Of a stretch of DNA of 64,000 nt, positions 8,719 through 17,637 are shown piece after piece; the first letter of the stretch is position 1; each line of letters begins with the position of its first letter. The notes beneath the pieces are model-generated. The model did no database searches, was not told the DNA's origin, and saw nothing but the letters and a program-made list of their open reading frames with translations. The stretch comes from an uncultured Lachnospiraceae bacterium (GTDB taxonomy: Bacteria; Bacillota; Clostridia; Lachnospirales; Lachnospiraceae). The stretch lies in the NCBI GenBank assembly GCA_910579085.1, contig CAJTRU010000001.1, positions 1-64,000 on the forward strand. Direction: 5' to 3'. Both the position numbers and the translations under genes were made by a program.

Positions 8719-9313
8719 TGTTGTGGTACAGATGATTTAGGCGGACGGAAACCTGATAAACTCTTTTTTGTATTGATAAATAACTACTACATTGTGTAAT
8801 AAGTGACTAGCAGAATAACCACCACCACCACCTTATTTGCAGTTATCTTATTATCCAGTGTTTTTATTGTAAGTTTATGATGACAGGTTTCATGTGCCAG
8901 ATGCCAGAAATATTCTGTACAGAGAGAGGGACTCGCTTCTGCTATGTTACAATGTTATTTAGTTAAGAGCTGATGGAAAATACTTTATAAATTACCAAAG
9001 TGTAGATTGCAGGCAAATTCCAAATGTGCTTCCATGAACAAGCTGTACGAAGCCGCTGGTGCTTAAGCCCCTATGTTCCTACGGAACATAGGGGCTTTAT
9101 GCATCCATTGCGTGCGAGTTCAAGCGGAAGCGTGCTTGTTCATGGAAGGCACTTTAGATTTGACTGCGTACCCCATCATTGTTAAATTCCAGTATCCCCT
9201 TAACTAAATAACATTGTAACTTAGCGGTTTACAGGAGCGTACCCCTTACGGAATATTCTGGCTCTGGCACAGAAACCGCCGGTCCTTTACAAATACAAGA
9301 TAACTGCAAATAT
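8704..9313. repeat. Dispersed hairpin repeat (family 2), interrupted by MITE copy 2
   Basis: A noncoding unit running from TATAACTGGAAATTATG to GATAACTGCAAATATA. It shares long blocks with the unit at 21,704-22,098: AATAAGTGACTAGCAGAATA, TTTCATGTGCCAGATGCCAG and TATTCTGGCTCTGGCACAG. The last two blocks are complementary and would form a large stem. The element at 8946-9220 splits the loop of this stem. It lies just after the spoVG terminator. Confidence 0.7.
8946..9220. mobile_element. MITE-like element, family 1, copy 2 (inverted)
   Basis: A 275-base noncoding unit with perfect 22-bp terminal inverted repeats (8946-8967 and 9199-9220), of which the inner 17 bp (AATGTTATTTAGTTAAG) match copy 1 with one base change. 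The centre carries a GC-rich hairpin (CCCCTATGTTCC / GGAACATAGGGG) between the conserved segments GAAGCCGCTGGTGCTTAAG and TTTATGCATCCATTGCGTG. It sits within the loop of a family 2 repeat, so it arrived later. Confidence 0.77.
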
Positions 9314-9314
9314 A

Positions 9315-9345
9315 CAAAAAGCGCCAGGGAATATGGCGCTTTTTG
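9315..9345. terminator. Terminator after spoVG
   Basis: A perfect stem CAAAAAGCGCCA / TGGCGCTTTTTG over a 7-base loop. Read on the minus strand it follows the spoVG stop codon by 18 bases and ends in a T-tract. It is symmetrical and could work in both directions. Confidence 0.85.
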
Positions 9346-9363
9346 TATACGTTATATTGCTTT

Positions 9364-9660
9364 TTACTGATGCTCTGATTCAGAACTGCTTTCTTCTCCC
9401 AATTCAGCAACAGCAAGTGCATATTTTTCTAAAATAACTTTCTGGATTATATCCCGTGTCTCTGAATTAATGGGATGCGCTATATCTCTAAATTCGCCAT
9501 CTCCAGCACGTCTGCTCGGCATCGCAATAAATAAGCCTTTATCTCCATCAATGACTTTGATATCATGAACAACAAATTCATCATCAAGAGTCATTGACAC
9601 TACAGCCTTCATTTTACCTTCCTTTGTGATTTTCCTCACTCTTACGTCTGTTATCTGCAC
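9364..9660 (-). CDS. spoVG: Septation/sporulation regulator SpoVG
   Basis: SpoVG is a small RNA/DNA-binding regulator linked to septation, sporulation and capsule or virulence control in Firmicutes. From GTG at 9660 the product is 98 residues starting V(M)QITDVRVRKI, the usual N-terminus; AGGGGGT lies seven bases upstream. The in-frame ATG seven codons earlier would overlap this site and is unlikely. The DDEFVVHDIKVIDG and FIAMPSRR stretches are conserved. It follows glgC and glgD on the same strand with a ~44-base gap, so it may share their transcript. A strong terminator follows. Confidence 0.93.
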   Translation of the reverse strand: MQITDVRVRKITKEGKMKAVVSMTLDDEFVVHDIKVIDGDKGLFIAMPSRRAGDGEFRDIAHPINSETRDIIQKVILEKYALAVAELGEESSSESEHQ

Positions 9661-9704
9661 ATTAATACCCCCTTTGGCCACTTATGGGACGTATCCTGAC
9701 CATT

Positions 9705-10826
9705 TTATAACGCATATCTCTCATTTTTCTCTACTACTATCCTAATCTTTCCATCTTCCCCTACATAGTTAGTATTAGCGCGGATTGTATCCCTGCTTTC
9801 TACGATACAATTCTCGATATGTGTGTTATCTCCAATGTATACATCATTTAAAATGATAGAATTCTTTATAGAACAGTTGTTTCCAACATATACTTTCTTA
9901 AACAGGATTGAACCATCTACATTACCATTGATAATACAGCCACTTGATACAAGGCTGTTCTTGACAAATGAACCACTGTTATATTTTGCTGGAGGCAAAT
10001 CTTCAACTTTTGAGTAAACATCTGGATACTCTTTAAAGAAATAATTACGTACATCTGCTTTAAGGAAATCCATATTTGTCCTGAAATATGAATCTACAGA
10101 TGAAATATTGCTCCAGTAAGTATCTAATGGATATGCATATACTCTTTTGACACCCTTATATCTTATAATAATGTCTTTAACTAAATCATATCTCTCTTCC
10201 TCAACAGCCTTCTCAATAAGCTCTATAAGCTGCCTGCGGCGTACTACATATATACCAGTTGAAACCTGTGAACCATCTGCACTTATTGGTTTCTCTTCAA
10301 AATCAATTATCCTGCCATCTGCATCAGTCCTGACAACACCAAACCTGCTTGGGTCATCCCTTCCCAAAACATCTGCTGTTACTACTGTAAAGTCAGCTTT
10401 CTTTGCTATATGGTATTCAAGCACCTTAGAATAATCCAGCTTGTAAATTCCATCACCAGAAGCTATTACTACATAAGGTTCATGGCTGTTCTTCAAAAAG
10501 TCAAGGTTCTGGGCAATGGCATCAGCCGTCCCCCTGTACCAGTAACTGTTCTTTGGTGTAGTAGTAGGGGTGAAAACATAAAGTCCTCCCTGCTTTCTTC
10601 CGAAATCCCACCATTTTGATGAATTTAAGTGCTCATTTAATGACTTAGCGTTATACTGTGTAAATACTGCTACTTTCTGTATATGTGAATTGCTCATGCT
10701 GCTAAGGACAAAATCTATGCTCCTGTACCCTCCTGCAATAGGCATAGCTGCTACTGCACGCTTATTTGAAAGCTCCTTCATCCTGCTGCTATTGCCACCG
10801 GCTAATACAATACCTACTGCTCTCAT
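9705..10826 (-). CDS. glgD: Glucose-1-phosphate adenylyltransferase subunit GlgD
   Basis: The GlgD partner of GlgC in glycogen synthesis. The 373-residue protein has an N-terminal nucleotidyltransferase domain (GIVLAGGNSSRM, YRSIDFVLS) and a C-terminal left-handed beta-helix with hexapeptide repeats (IINGNVDGS, CSIKNSIILN). Where GlgC has GGQGSRL...KPAVSFGG, GlgD has GGNSSRM...AAMPIAGG. In Firmicutes the GlgD subunit is regarded as a catalytically weak regulatory partner. Its start codon overlaps the glgC stop (ATGA, 10823-10826), indicating translational coupling. Confidence 0.95.
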   Translation of the reverse strand: MRAVGIVLAGGNSSRMKELSNKRAVAAMPIAGGYRSIDFVLSSMSNSHIQKVAVFTQYNAKSLNEHLNSSKWWDFGRKQGGLYVFTPTTTPKNSYWYRGTADAIAQNLDFLKNSHEPYVVIASGDGIYKLDYSKVLEYHIAKKADFTVVTADVLGRDDPSRFGVVRTDADGRIIDFEEKPISADGSQVSTGIYVVRRRQLIELIEKAVEEERYDLVKDIIIRYKGVKRVYAYPLDTYWSNISSVDSYFRTNMDFLKADVRNYFFKEYPDVYSKVEDLPPAKYNSGSFVKNSLVSSGCIINGNVDGSILFKKVYVGNNCSIKNSIILNDVYIGDNTHIENCIVESRDTIRANTNYVGEDGKIRIVVEKNERYAL

Positions 10827-12097
10827 ATTTTTTCACCTACCTTAATTAATGTTTCTCCGCTTGCAAGAATGCCATCCGGATAATCACTTATGTCAGTTTC
10901 GCCTGAAATTGCTGTATTCTTCCCTATCTTTACATTGCTTGGGATAATGCTGTCTTCACCAATAGTAACAAGTCCAAATGAATATACATCAGGCTTAACC
11001 TTATTAGGTACATCTTCACCAGTACAAAGAATACAATTCGCACCTATCTGTACTTTTTCAGCAATAATCGACCTGTCAACAACAGTATTTTCACCTATGG
11101 ATGAGGAACTCATAATAATTGAATCCCTTACAACTGCCCCTGGTGCAATATATACACCTGAACCTATTACGGAATTGTGTACTTCACCGTATATTTCAGA
11201 TGCTTCACCAATAATTGCCTTATCAATGACAGCTTCTTCTGCTACAAACTGTGGCGATACAAGTTCATTCTTTGTGTAAATCTTCCAGAATTCTTCATAA
11301 AGATTAAACACAGGTATCAGGTCTATAAGTTCCATGTTTGCCTGCCAGTAAGAACCAAGTGTCCCTACATCTTTCCAATACCCATTATACTCATAAGCAA
11401 ATATCCTTCTTCCCTGCTCATGGCAATATGGGATAATATGCTTGCCAAAATCGCATGATGGCTGGTCTTTAAGCTTTATCAAAGCTTCCCTGAGCACAGG
11501 CCATGAGAATATATAAATACCCATTGAAGCAAGATTGCTGCGTGGATGCTCTGGTTTCTCTTCAAACTCCTGTATCTGCTTATGTTCATCTGTTATAACT
11601 ACGCCAAAGCGGCTTGCCTCTTCAATTGGAACAGGAATTGTTGCCAGTGTCACATCAGCTTTGCTTGCCTTGTGGAAATCAAGCATAACCTCATAATCCA
11701 TCTTATATATGTGGTCCCCGCCAAGTATAAGTACATATTCTGGATTATAGAGCTCCATATAACGCATATTCTGGAAAATTGCATTAGCAGTACCTGTATA
11801 CCATTCACTGCTTGTACTCTTCTCATACGGCGGAAGAATGGATACACCACCAACATTCCTGTCCAAATCCCAAGGTATGCCAATACCTATATGCGTATTC
11901 AGACGTAATGGCTGGTACTGTGTCAGTACCCCGACCGTATCAACTCCAGAATTAATACAATTACTAAGCGGGAAATCAATAATTCTGTACTTACCACCAA
12001 ATGAAACTGCTGGCTTGGCAACATCTGCTGTAAGCACACCTAGCCTGGAACCTTGTCCGCCTGCAAGTAACATTGCTATCATTTCTTTCTTAATCAC
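10823..12097 (-). CDS. glgC: Glucose-1-phosphate adenylyltransferase GlgC
   Basis: The catalytic ADP-glucose pyrophosphorylase, which makes ADP-glucose from glucose-1-phosphate and ATP for glycogen synthesis. The 424 residues have the usual length. Visible motifs are LLAGGQGSRL (nucleotide loop), KPAVSFGGKYRIIDFPLSN, WYTGTANAI, GGDHIYKMDY and EEKPEHPRSN, followed by the C-terminal beta-helix. It is the first gene of glgC-glgD-spoVG, downstream of a clear promoter. Glycogen synthase and branching enzyme genes are not in this window, but a GH13 enzyme lies about 10 kb away. Confidence 0.97.
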   Translation of the reverse strand: MIKKEMIAMLLAGGQGSRLGVLTADVAKPAVSFGGKYRIIDFPLSNCINSGVDTVGVLTQYQPLRLNTHIGIGIPWDLDRNVGGVSILPPYEKSTSSEWYTGTANAIFQNMRYMELYNPEYVLILGGDHIYKMDYEVMLDFHKASKADVTLATIPVPIEEASRFGVVITDEHKQIQEFEEKPEHPRSNLASMGIYIFSWPVLREALIKLKDQPSCDFGKHIIPYCHEQGRRIFAYEYNGYWKDVGTLGSYWQANMELIDLIPVFNLYEEFWKIYTKNELVSPQFVAEEAVIDKAIIGEASEIYGEVHNSVIGSGVYIAPGAVVRDSIIMSSSSIGENTVVDRSIIAEKVQIGANCILCTGEDVPNKVKPDVYSFGLVTIGEDSIIPSNVKIGKNTAISGETDISDYPDGILASGETLIKVGEKI

Positions 12098-12215
12098 GCT
12101 TTCACCCCCGTTGTTTTAGATATGGAACTATACTTCTAACCTAGAGTTAAGTATATAAAACATCAACAAAATTTGCTGACGTCCATAACAAATTTATTTA
12201 CTTTCTTACAAAAAC

Positions 12216-12244
12216 AGTATAACATATATGTTCCAAATTGTGAA
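12216..12244 (-). promoter_or_regulatory. glgC promoter
   Basis: Read on the minus strand: TTCACA, 17-base spacer, TATACT, about 120 bases before the glgC start. The rest of the 460-base gap between glgC and murC is very AT-rich and shows no other gene. A TATAAT at about 12,453 could serve murC but lacks a convincing -35 box. Confidence 0.6.
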
Positions 12245-12559
12245 TAAATTTTACTAAATTTTTAAAATTTTTTTAACATTTTTATGCAACTCCACTAAAA
12301 ATTAGCAATTTTGTACTATTTTATAAGGTCAAAGCAACTAAAACTGAGTTTTTATAGTTACAAATCCTTTACATTCCAGCCTGTTCTCTACTATAATATA
12401 GTAATAAAGATGTTATTGGCAATTTTGAATTGTATTTTCCATAACATTGGCTATAATTATAAGTATAAACGGCACTGCCTGTTTTACCCCTGTTCCAGCA
12501 TGACTGGCAGCACAGCAGGCATAAACCATGTAAAATAACCCAGATAGGATGGTGGCACC

Positions 12560-13942
12560 ATGTACCAGATTAATTTAAACAATCCATGCAAGGTATACTT
12601 TACTGGCATAGGCGGTATAAGTATGAGCGGCTTTGCAGAACTTCTCCACAAAAATGGCTTTGATGTATATGGCTCTGATATTAAAGAAAGCAAAATAACA
12701 AAACATCTCAGCTCATCAGGTATCCATATAGTATATGGACAAAGCGCTTCAAATATTACTAATGATATTGGGTTTCTAGTCTATACAGCAGCAGTACATC
12801 CAGACAATCCTGAACTTAAAGCAGCTAAAGAACTTGGAATACCAATAATGGAACGTGCGGAGATGGTTGGGCAGGTTATGAAAAACTATGACAACGCAGT
12901 GGCAGTGGCAGGAACGCATGGCAAAACTACTACCACATCAATGTTGTCACATATTTATCTTGCTGCACATAGAAATCCTACCATATCTGTAGGCGGAATT
13001 TTAGCTGTAATTAATGGAAATATCCGGATTGGTGGCAAGGAAGACTTTATTATAGAGGCATGTGAATATACAAACAGCTTTTTAAAATTCCACCCGACAG
13101 CAGGAATTATATTGAATATAGGTGCTGACCACCTTGACTTTTTTAAAGATATTGATGATATACGCCTGTCATTCCGCAAGTTTGCAGAACTAATCCCTGC
13201 TGGCGGGATACTCGCTATTAACAGTGCAACCAGTAATATTTCATATATTACAGATAACCTCAAATGCAAAGTGGAAGTTTTTGGGGCAGACAGTCCTGAT
13301 GGTTACTCTGCTTCTGGTATATCATATGACGTAAACGGATGTAGCAGTTTTGAAATTGCCAAATCTGGCATAAAAACGGGCAGGCATATTAAACTTAATG
13401 TTACTGGCCGCCACAATATTGACAATGCCCTGGCTGCCATCGCTATTGCTGACTACTATAATATACCAGAAGAAGCTATATCAGAAGGTCTTCTGGCATT
13501 TACTGGCACTGAAAGGCGCTTTGAAGTTAAAGGCTCGTTTAATGGGGTGACAATTATTGATGACTATGCACACCACCCTGAAGAAATACAGGCAACACTG
13601 GACGCTGCTGCAAGATACCCGCATAAGCATCTATGGTGTGTTTTCCAGCCCCATACATACTCAAGGACCCGCAGCCTGCTGCCAGATTTTGCCCATGCCC
13701 TTTCACTTGCGGAAAATGTCGTACTTGCCGATATATACGCTGCAAGGGAAGACGACCCAGGGGACATTTCATCAAAGACACTACAGCAGGAAATGGAAAA
13801 ACATGGTAAGAAAGCACACTATTTCCATTCATTTAAAGAAATAGAGGATTTCTTATATAAACACTGTACTAACGGCGACCTGTTGATAACTATGGGAGCG
13901 GGAGACGTTGTAAATATTGGGGAAGACCTGCTTAAAAGATAG
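12560..13942 (+). CDS. murC: UDP-N-acetylmuramate--L-alanine ligase
   Basis: MurC adds L-alanine to UDP-MurNAc in peptidoglycan precursor synthesis in the cytoplasm. The 460 residues fit the family: an N-terminal Rossmann domain with GIGGISMSGFAELL, the ATP-binding loop GTHGKTTTTSM around residue 120, EACEYTNSFL, the GRHNIDNALAA segment, and the C-terminal domain with DDYAHHPEEI and FQPHTYSRT. AGGATGG precedes the ATG. The three DnaA boxes begin at the base after its stop codon, which links the end of this gene to the control region of the following replication genes. Confidence 0.97.
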   Translation: MYQINLNNPCKVYFTGIGGISMSGFAELLHKNGFDVYGSDIKESKITKHLSSSGIHIVYGQSASNITNDIGFLVYTAAVHPDNPELKAAKELGIPIMERAEMVGQVMKNYDNAVAVAGTHGKTTTTSMLSHIYLAAHRNPTISVGGILAVINGNIRIGGKEDFIIEACEYTNSFLKFHPTAGIILNIGADHLDFFKDIDDIRLSFRKFAELIPAGGILAINSATSNISYITDNLKCKVEVFGADSPDGYSASGISYDVNGCSSFEIAKSGIKTGRHIKLNVTGRHNIDNALAAIAIADYYNIPEEAISEGLLAFTGTERRFEVKGSFNGVTIIDDYAHHPEEIQATLDAAARYPHKHLWCVFQPHTYSRTRSLLPDFAHALSLAENVVLADIYAAREDDPGDISSKTLQQEMEKHGKKAHYFHSFKEIEDFLYKHCTNGDLLITMGAGDVVNIGEDLLKR

Positions 13943-13985
13943 TTATCCACATTATCCACAATCCATTTGTTGATAATTATCCACA
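13943..13985 (+). promoter_or_regulatory. Cluster of three perfect DnaA boxes
   Basis: The 9-mer TTATCCACA occurs at 13943-13951, 13952-13960 and 13977-13985, all in the same orientation; the first two are directly adjacent. This is the consensus site for the initiator DnaA. The cluster lies between the murC stop codon and the DnaD-like gene, about 150 bases before its start. DnaA could regulate this helicase-loader operon here, or the site could act as a DnaA-binding reservoir. The boxes are seen; binding is inferred from the well-established consensus. Confidence 0.8.
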
Positions 13986-14130
13986 ATGGCATTTATATGT
14001 TTCCTGATAATATTGGGCAGGTTAACCTATACCTCCCTGCCAGCCTTGCCCTGTACCTTGTCCATAAACATTAAACACATCTGGACGGGGCAGGCAAGGT
14101 TAAACACTTAAGGAGGCACTTAACAGCAAT

Positions 14131-15384
14131 ATGGACACTATATTACAATGCTCGGGCTATCTGCCTGCAACAACATATATACACAATACATTTATTGAAA
14201 ATTATATGCTTACTGCCAACGGAAGTTATGTAAAGGTTTATATATACCTTTCAAAATGCATCCAGACAGGTGAAAATAATTTGTCTATTTCCTCACTTGC
14301 TGATAAAATGGACAATACAGAAAAAGATATTTTAAGGGCACTTAACTACTGGGAGAAAAACAACCTTTTACATTTAATTAAAAATGAAAACAATAATGAA
14401 ATAACAGGAATTGAAATACTAAATCCTGGAAATATGGACAAAATGCCAGATACCGGGACACCAGCAAGACATTCAAGAAAAACAGTGAAACATGAAAAAG
14501 AAGAATCCAATACAAAACCAGAAGCTGCCAAAGACATCACTTTAGAAAAAAACAGTACTACAGAACCTGGCATAAAAGACTCTGATGATACTGGTATGCT
14601 TGAAAAAAACAGTACTGGTATGCGGGACACAACAACAGGAAATGCTAATACAGCAGATAATCCTGCACCAGGCTTCCAGGAAAAACATATAGATATAAAA
14701 ATCACTGCTGACCAGACTAAAAGGCTTGCAGGTGATGAAGAATTTATATGGACAAGCCGTGTAATAGAAAGTTATGTAAACCGTCCACTCAGCCCTGGTG
14801 AAATACAGCTTGTTTCTTATTTGTATGACAATCTTGGCTTTTCACCTGATTTACTGCTATATCTGTATGAATACTGCATTTCACTTGGCAAGACAAATGT
14901 AAATTACATACAGGCTGTTGCCCTTTCATGGGATGAACAGAATATAAAAAGCCCTGAAGATGCCAAAAATGCATCTTCCAGTTATAAATCCACATACACA
15001 GCCATCTCCAAGGCATTTGCCCTTGGACGACCGCTTGCAATTGTTGAAAAGCAATATGCCAGCCGCTGGCTTGATGAATGGCATATGGACCTTGCTGTTG
15101 TGCTTGATGCATGCAGCCGCACTATGCTAAAATTACAAAAAGCCGATTTTAAATATACAGAAGGAATTCTTGACAACTGGCATAAAAATAATATACATAC
15201 ATTACAGGATGTCGGAAAAGCTGATGAAATCTATGCCCAGAAAAAAGCCGGGACACAGAATAAAAAACAACATGACAGCACACAAGAAAACCGCCAGGAT
15301 AAAAACCAGTTTAATAAATTCCAACAGCGGGAAACTTCACAGGCAGAAGTTGACGAACTTGAGAAAAAACTTTTAGCCCATTAA
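14131..15384 (+). CDS. DnaD-domain replication initiation protein
   Basis: A 417-residue protein with an N-terminal winged-helix region (YVKVYIYLSKCI, ISSLADKMDNTEKDILRALNYWEKNNLLHL, about residues 28-90). A hydrophilic low-complexity linker rich in Thr, Lys and Asn follows (about 105-190), then a DnaD/DnaB-type C-terminal domain (PLSPGEIQLVSYLYDNLGFS, YIQAVALSWDEQNI, about 205-290). A partly repeated second copy of that domain type follows (KAFALGRPLAIVEKQYASRWL). This fits Firmicute DnaB/DnaD proteins, which remodel DNA and help load the replicative helicase. It precedes a DnaI-like loader by 25 bases. Whether it corresponds to DnaB or DnaD of Bacillus cannot be decided from sequence reading. 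Confidence 0.88.
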   Translation: MDTILQCSGYLPATTYIHNTFIENYMLTANGSYVKVYIYLSKCIQTGENNLSISSLADKMDNTEKDILRALNYWEKNNLLHLIKNENNNEITGIEILNPGNMDKMPDTGTPARHSRKTVKHEKEESNTKPEAAKDITLEKNSTTEPGIKDSDDTGMLEKNSTGMRDTTTGNANTADNPAPGFQEKHIDIKITADQTKRLAGDEEFIWTSRVIESYVNRPLSPGEIQLVSYLYDNLGFSPDLLLYLYEYCISLGKTNVNYIQAVALSWDEQNIKSPEDAKNASSSYKSTYTAISKAFALGRPLAIVEKQYASRWLDEWHMDLAVVLDACSRTMLKLQKADFKYTEGILDNWHKNNIHTLQDVGKADEIYAQKKAGTQNKKQHDSTQENRQDKNQFNKFQQRETSQAEVDELEKKLLAH

Positions 15385-15409
15385 CTTAATACTTTCCAGG
15401 AGGCTACAT

Positions 15410-16405
15410 ATGGGAATTTCCAATGCACAATACATGGATATTATGTACCAGTACGACCAGATACGTCTTAAAAACCACCATTTATCAGAAAAAAGATATA
15501 CAGAAGTTTGTGATAAAATTCCTGAAATACAGCAAATCCAGGAAGAACTTGTAAAGCTTTCAGCAGATTATGCACGTTTACAGCTTCTTAGCACAGATGG
15601 CAGCACACAGCCGCCTGGAGATTATTTTACCAGGAAGAAAGAACTCCAGGAAAAAAAATCACAACTTTTAACCGGAAATGGTTATCCAGCAGATTACCTG
15701 GCTCCCATATATAACTGTAAATCCTGCAAGGACACAGGATATATAGGAAGCACGCCTTGTAACTGCCTTAAGCAGCGCAAAATAGCCCTGCTTTATGAAA
15801 ATTCCAATCTTATGGAAATTCTTGAATCTGAGAATTTTAACACATTTTCAGAAGCTTACTATGATGATACCGAAGTTAATGCAAACCTTTCACTTACACC
15901 AAGACAGAATATTATTAAAATAAAAGAAATATGCCTTGATTATACCAGGCATTTTGATGAAACTTATAACAACATTATTTTTTATGGCCCTACAGGTGTA
16001 GGCAAAACTTTTATGACGCATTGCATAGCCAAGGCACTGCTTGACACATCACACACTGTTATTTACCTGACAGCACTCCAGTTATTTGATATATTAGAGA
16101 AAAACAAATTTGGCAAAGATAATATACCAGAATACAGCGGGCAGGTTTCATATATACTAGAAAGTGAACTTCTTATTATAGATGACCTTGGCACAGAACT
16201 TGCTAACAGCTTTACCTCTTCACAGCTCTACTATCTTATAGAAGAAAGGCATTTAAACAGGAAATCTGTTATTATTTCAACAAACCTTTCTTTCAAGGAA
16301 CTACGTGACAGGTACAGCGAGCGTATTTTTTCACGCTTTACAGGATACTATAACTTCTATATGATAGCAGGGGATGATATACGTATTAAAATAGCAATTT
16401 CCTGA
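15410..16405 (+). CDS. DnaI/DnaC-like helicase loader ATPase
   Basis: A 331-residue AAA+ ATPase that would load the replicative helicase onto DNA at the origin. The N-terminal ~95 residues are helical, with a cysteine cluster at about residues 102-118 (CKSCKDTGYIGSTPCNC) typical of the zinc-binding region of DnaI. The ATPase domain has Walker A GPTGVGKT, Walker B LLIIDDLGTE, sensor 1 IISTNLSF and the arginine-finger region YSERIFSRFTGYY. AGGAGG precedes the ATG. It follows the DnaD-like gene closely, forming a primosome pair. Confidence 0.92.
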   Translation: MGISNAQYMDIMYQYDQIRLKNHHLSEKRYTEVCDKIPEIQQIQEELVKLSADYARLQLLSTDGSTQPPGDYFTRKKELQEKKSQLLTGNGYPADYLAPIYNCKSCKDTGYIGSTPCNCLKQRKIALLYENSNLMEILESENFNTFSEAYYDDTEVNANLSLTPRQNIIKIKEICLDYTRHFDETYNNIIFYGPTGVGKTFMTHCIAKALLDTSHTVIYLTALQLFDILEKNKFGKDNIPEYSGQVSYILESELLIIDDLGTELANSFTSSQLYYLIEERHLNRKSVIISTNLSFKELRDRYSERIFSRFTGYYNFYMIAGDDIRIKIAIS

Positions 16406-16464
16406 TACAATTTTATTATTGCAGCATTTTTATTGTTAATAATACATTATGGAGGACATTTTAT

Positions 16465-17637
16465 ATGAAACGACATGACAAACTTGCAGAAACAATACCA
16501 TATGGCTCTCTTGGAATTCTTACACTTGAAAGCAGCCGCAGCATGGGTGAAAAGGTCAATGACTATATTATCGGCTGGAGGGCTAAAAGAGCTAAACGCC
16601 ACGCTGCTGCATCCAGCTTTGCTGGATACAATAAAGAGTCATTTATGATTGACTGTGCATGCCCGCGCTTTGGTTCAGGCGAAGCTAAGGGAATTATACG
16701 CGAATCCGTCAGAGGGGACGACCTTTACATCCTTGTTGATGTATGTAATTACAGCCTTACATACACTGTATGCGGCCATACAAACCATATGTCACCTGAT
16801 GACCACTACCAGGACCTTAAACGTATTATAGCCGCTGTAGGTGGCAAAGCAAGAAGAATTACTGTAATTATGCCATTTCTGTATGAAAGCCGCCAGCACC
16901 GCAGAAGTGCAAGGGAATCATTAGACTGTGCACTTGCACTGCAGGAGCTTACCCAGATGGGCGTAGAAAGTATTATTACATTTGACGCACATGACCCAAG
17001 GGTACAGAATGCAATACCCCTGAAAAGTTTTGAAACAGTACAGCCAACATACCAGTTTATAAAAGCATTGCTGAAAAATGTACCTGATTTAAAGGTTGAT
17101 ACAGAACACCTTATGGTTATAAGCCCGGATGAAGGTGCAATGAGCCGTGCAGTATACTATGCAAACGTACTTGGAATTGATATAGGGATGTTCTATAAAC
17201 GCCGTGACTACAGTAAAATAGTTGATGGGCGCAACCCAATTATTGCACATGAATTTCTTGGTTCAGACCTTGAAGGCAAAGATGTAATAATAATTGATGA
17301 TATGATTTCATCTGGTGAAAGCATGATAGATGTTGCAACAGAACTAAAACACCGCAAGGCAAACCGCATATTTGTTGCTGCAACATTCGGACTGTTTACA
17401 AATGGCATGGAAAAGTTTGATGAAGCGTATGAAAAAGGCTTAATTGATAATATCCTTACTACAAACCTTGTTTACCAGCCTGAAGAAGTCCTTTCACGCA
17501 GTTATTATATTAATGTGGATATGAGTAAATATGTTGCACTTCTTATTGACACTTTAAACCATGACCAGTCAATAAGTGAACTTTTAAATCCTGCGGAACG
17601 TATACATGATGTATTAAAAAAATACGGCAAAATATAA
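16465..17637 (+). CDS. prs: Ribose-phosphate pyrophosphokinase
   Basis: PRPP synthetase makes phosphoribosyl pyrophosphate from ribose-5-phosphate and ATP for nucleotide, His and Trp synthesis. The 390-residue form is longer than the ~315-residue classical enzyme because of an N-terminal extension (~60 residues) and an insertion; such long forms are common in Clostridia. It has the N-terminal phosphoribosyltransferase-like domain (VMPFLYESRQHRR, a flexible loop near the active site), ITFDAHDPR and the PRPP-binding loop VIIIDDMISSGES. It is the last gene of the rightward run; GGAGGAC precedes the ATG. Confidence 0.93.
   Translation: MKRHDKLAETIPYGSLGILTLESSRSMGEKVNDYIIGWRAKRAKRHAAASSFAGYNKESFMIDCACPRFGSGEAKGIIRESVRGDDLYILVDVCNYSLTYTVCGHTNHMSPDDHYQDLKRIIAAVGGKARRITVIMPFLYESRQHRRSARESLDCALALQELTQMGVESIITFDAHDPRVQNAIPLKSFETVQPTYQFIKALLKNVPDLKVDTEHLMVISPDEGAMSRAVYYANVLGIDIGMFYKRRDYSKIVDGRNPIIAHEFLGSDLEGKDVIIIDDMISSGESMIDVATELKHRKANRIFVAATFGLFTNGMEKFDEAYEKGLIDNILTTNLVYQPEEVLSRSYYINVDMSKYVALLIDTLNHDQSISELLNPAERIHDVLKKYGKI

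Noticed and set aside
12453..12458. TATAAT as the murC promoter -10
   Set aside because: No -35 box at a proper distance; the nearest TTGAAT is 21 bases away.
14041..14102. Inverted CCTTGCC / GGCAAGG pair as a riboswitch or attenuator before the DnaD-like gene
   Set aside because: No terminator tract and no match to a known riboswitch; the stem has large bulges.
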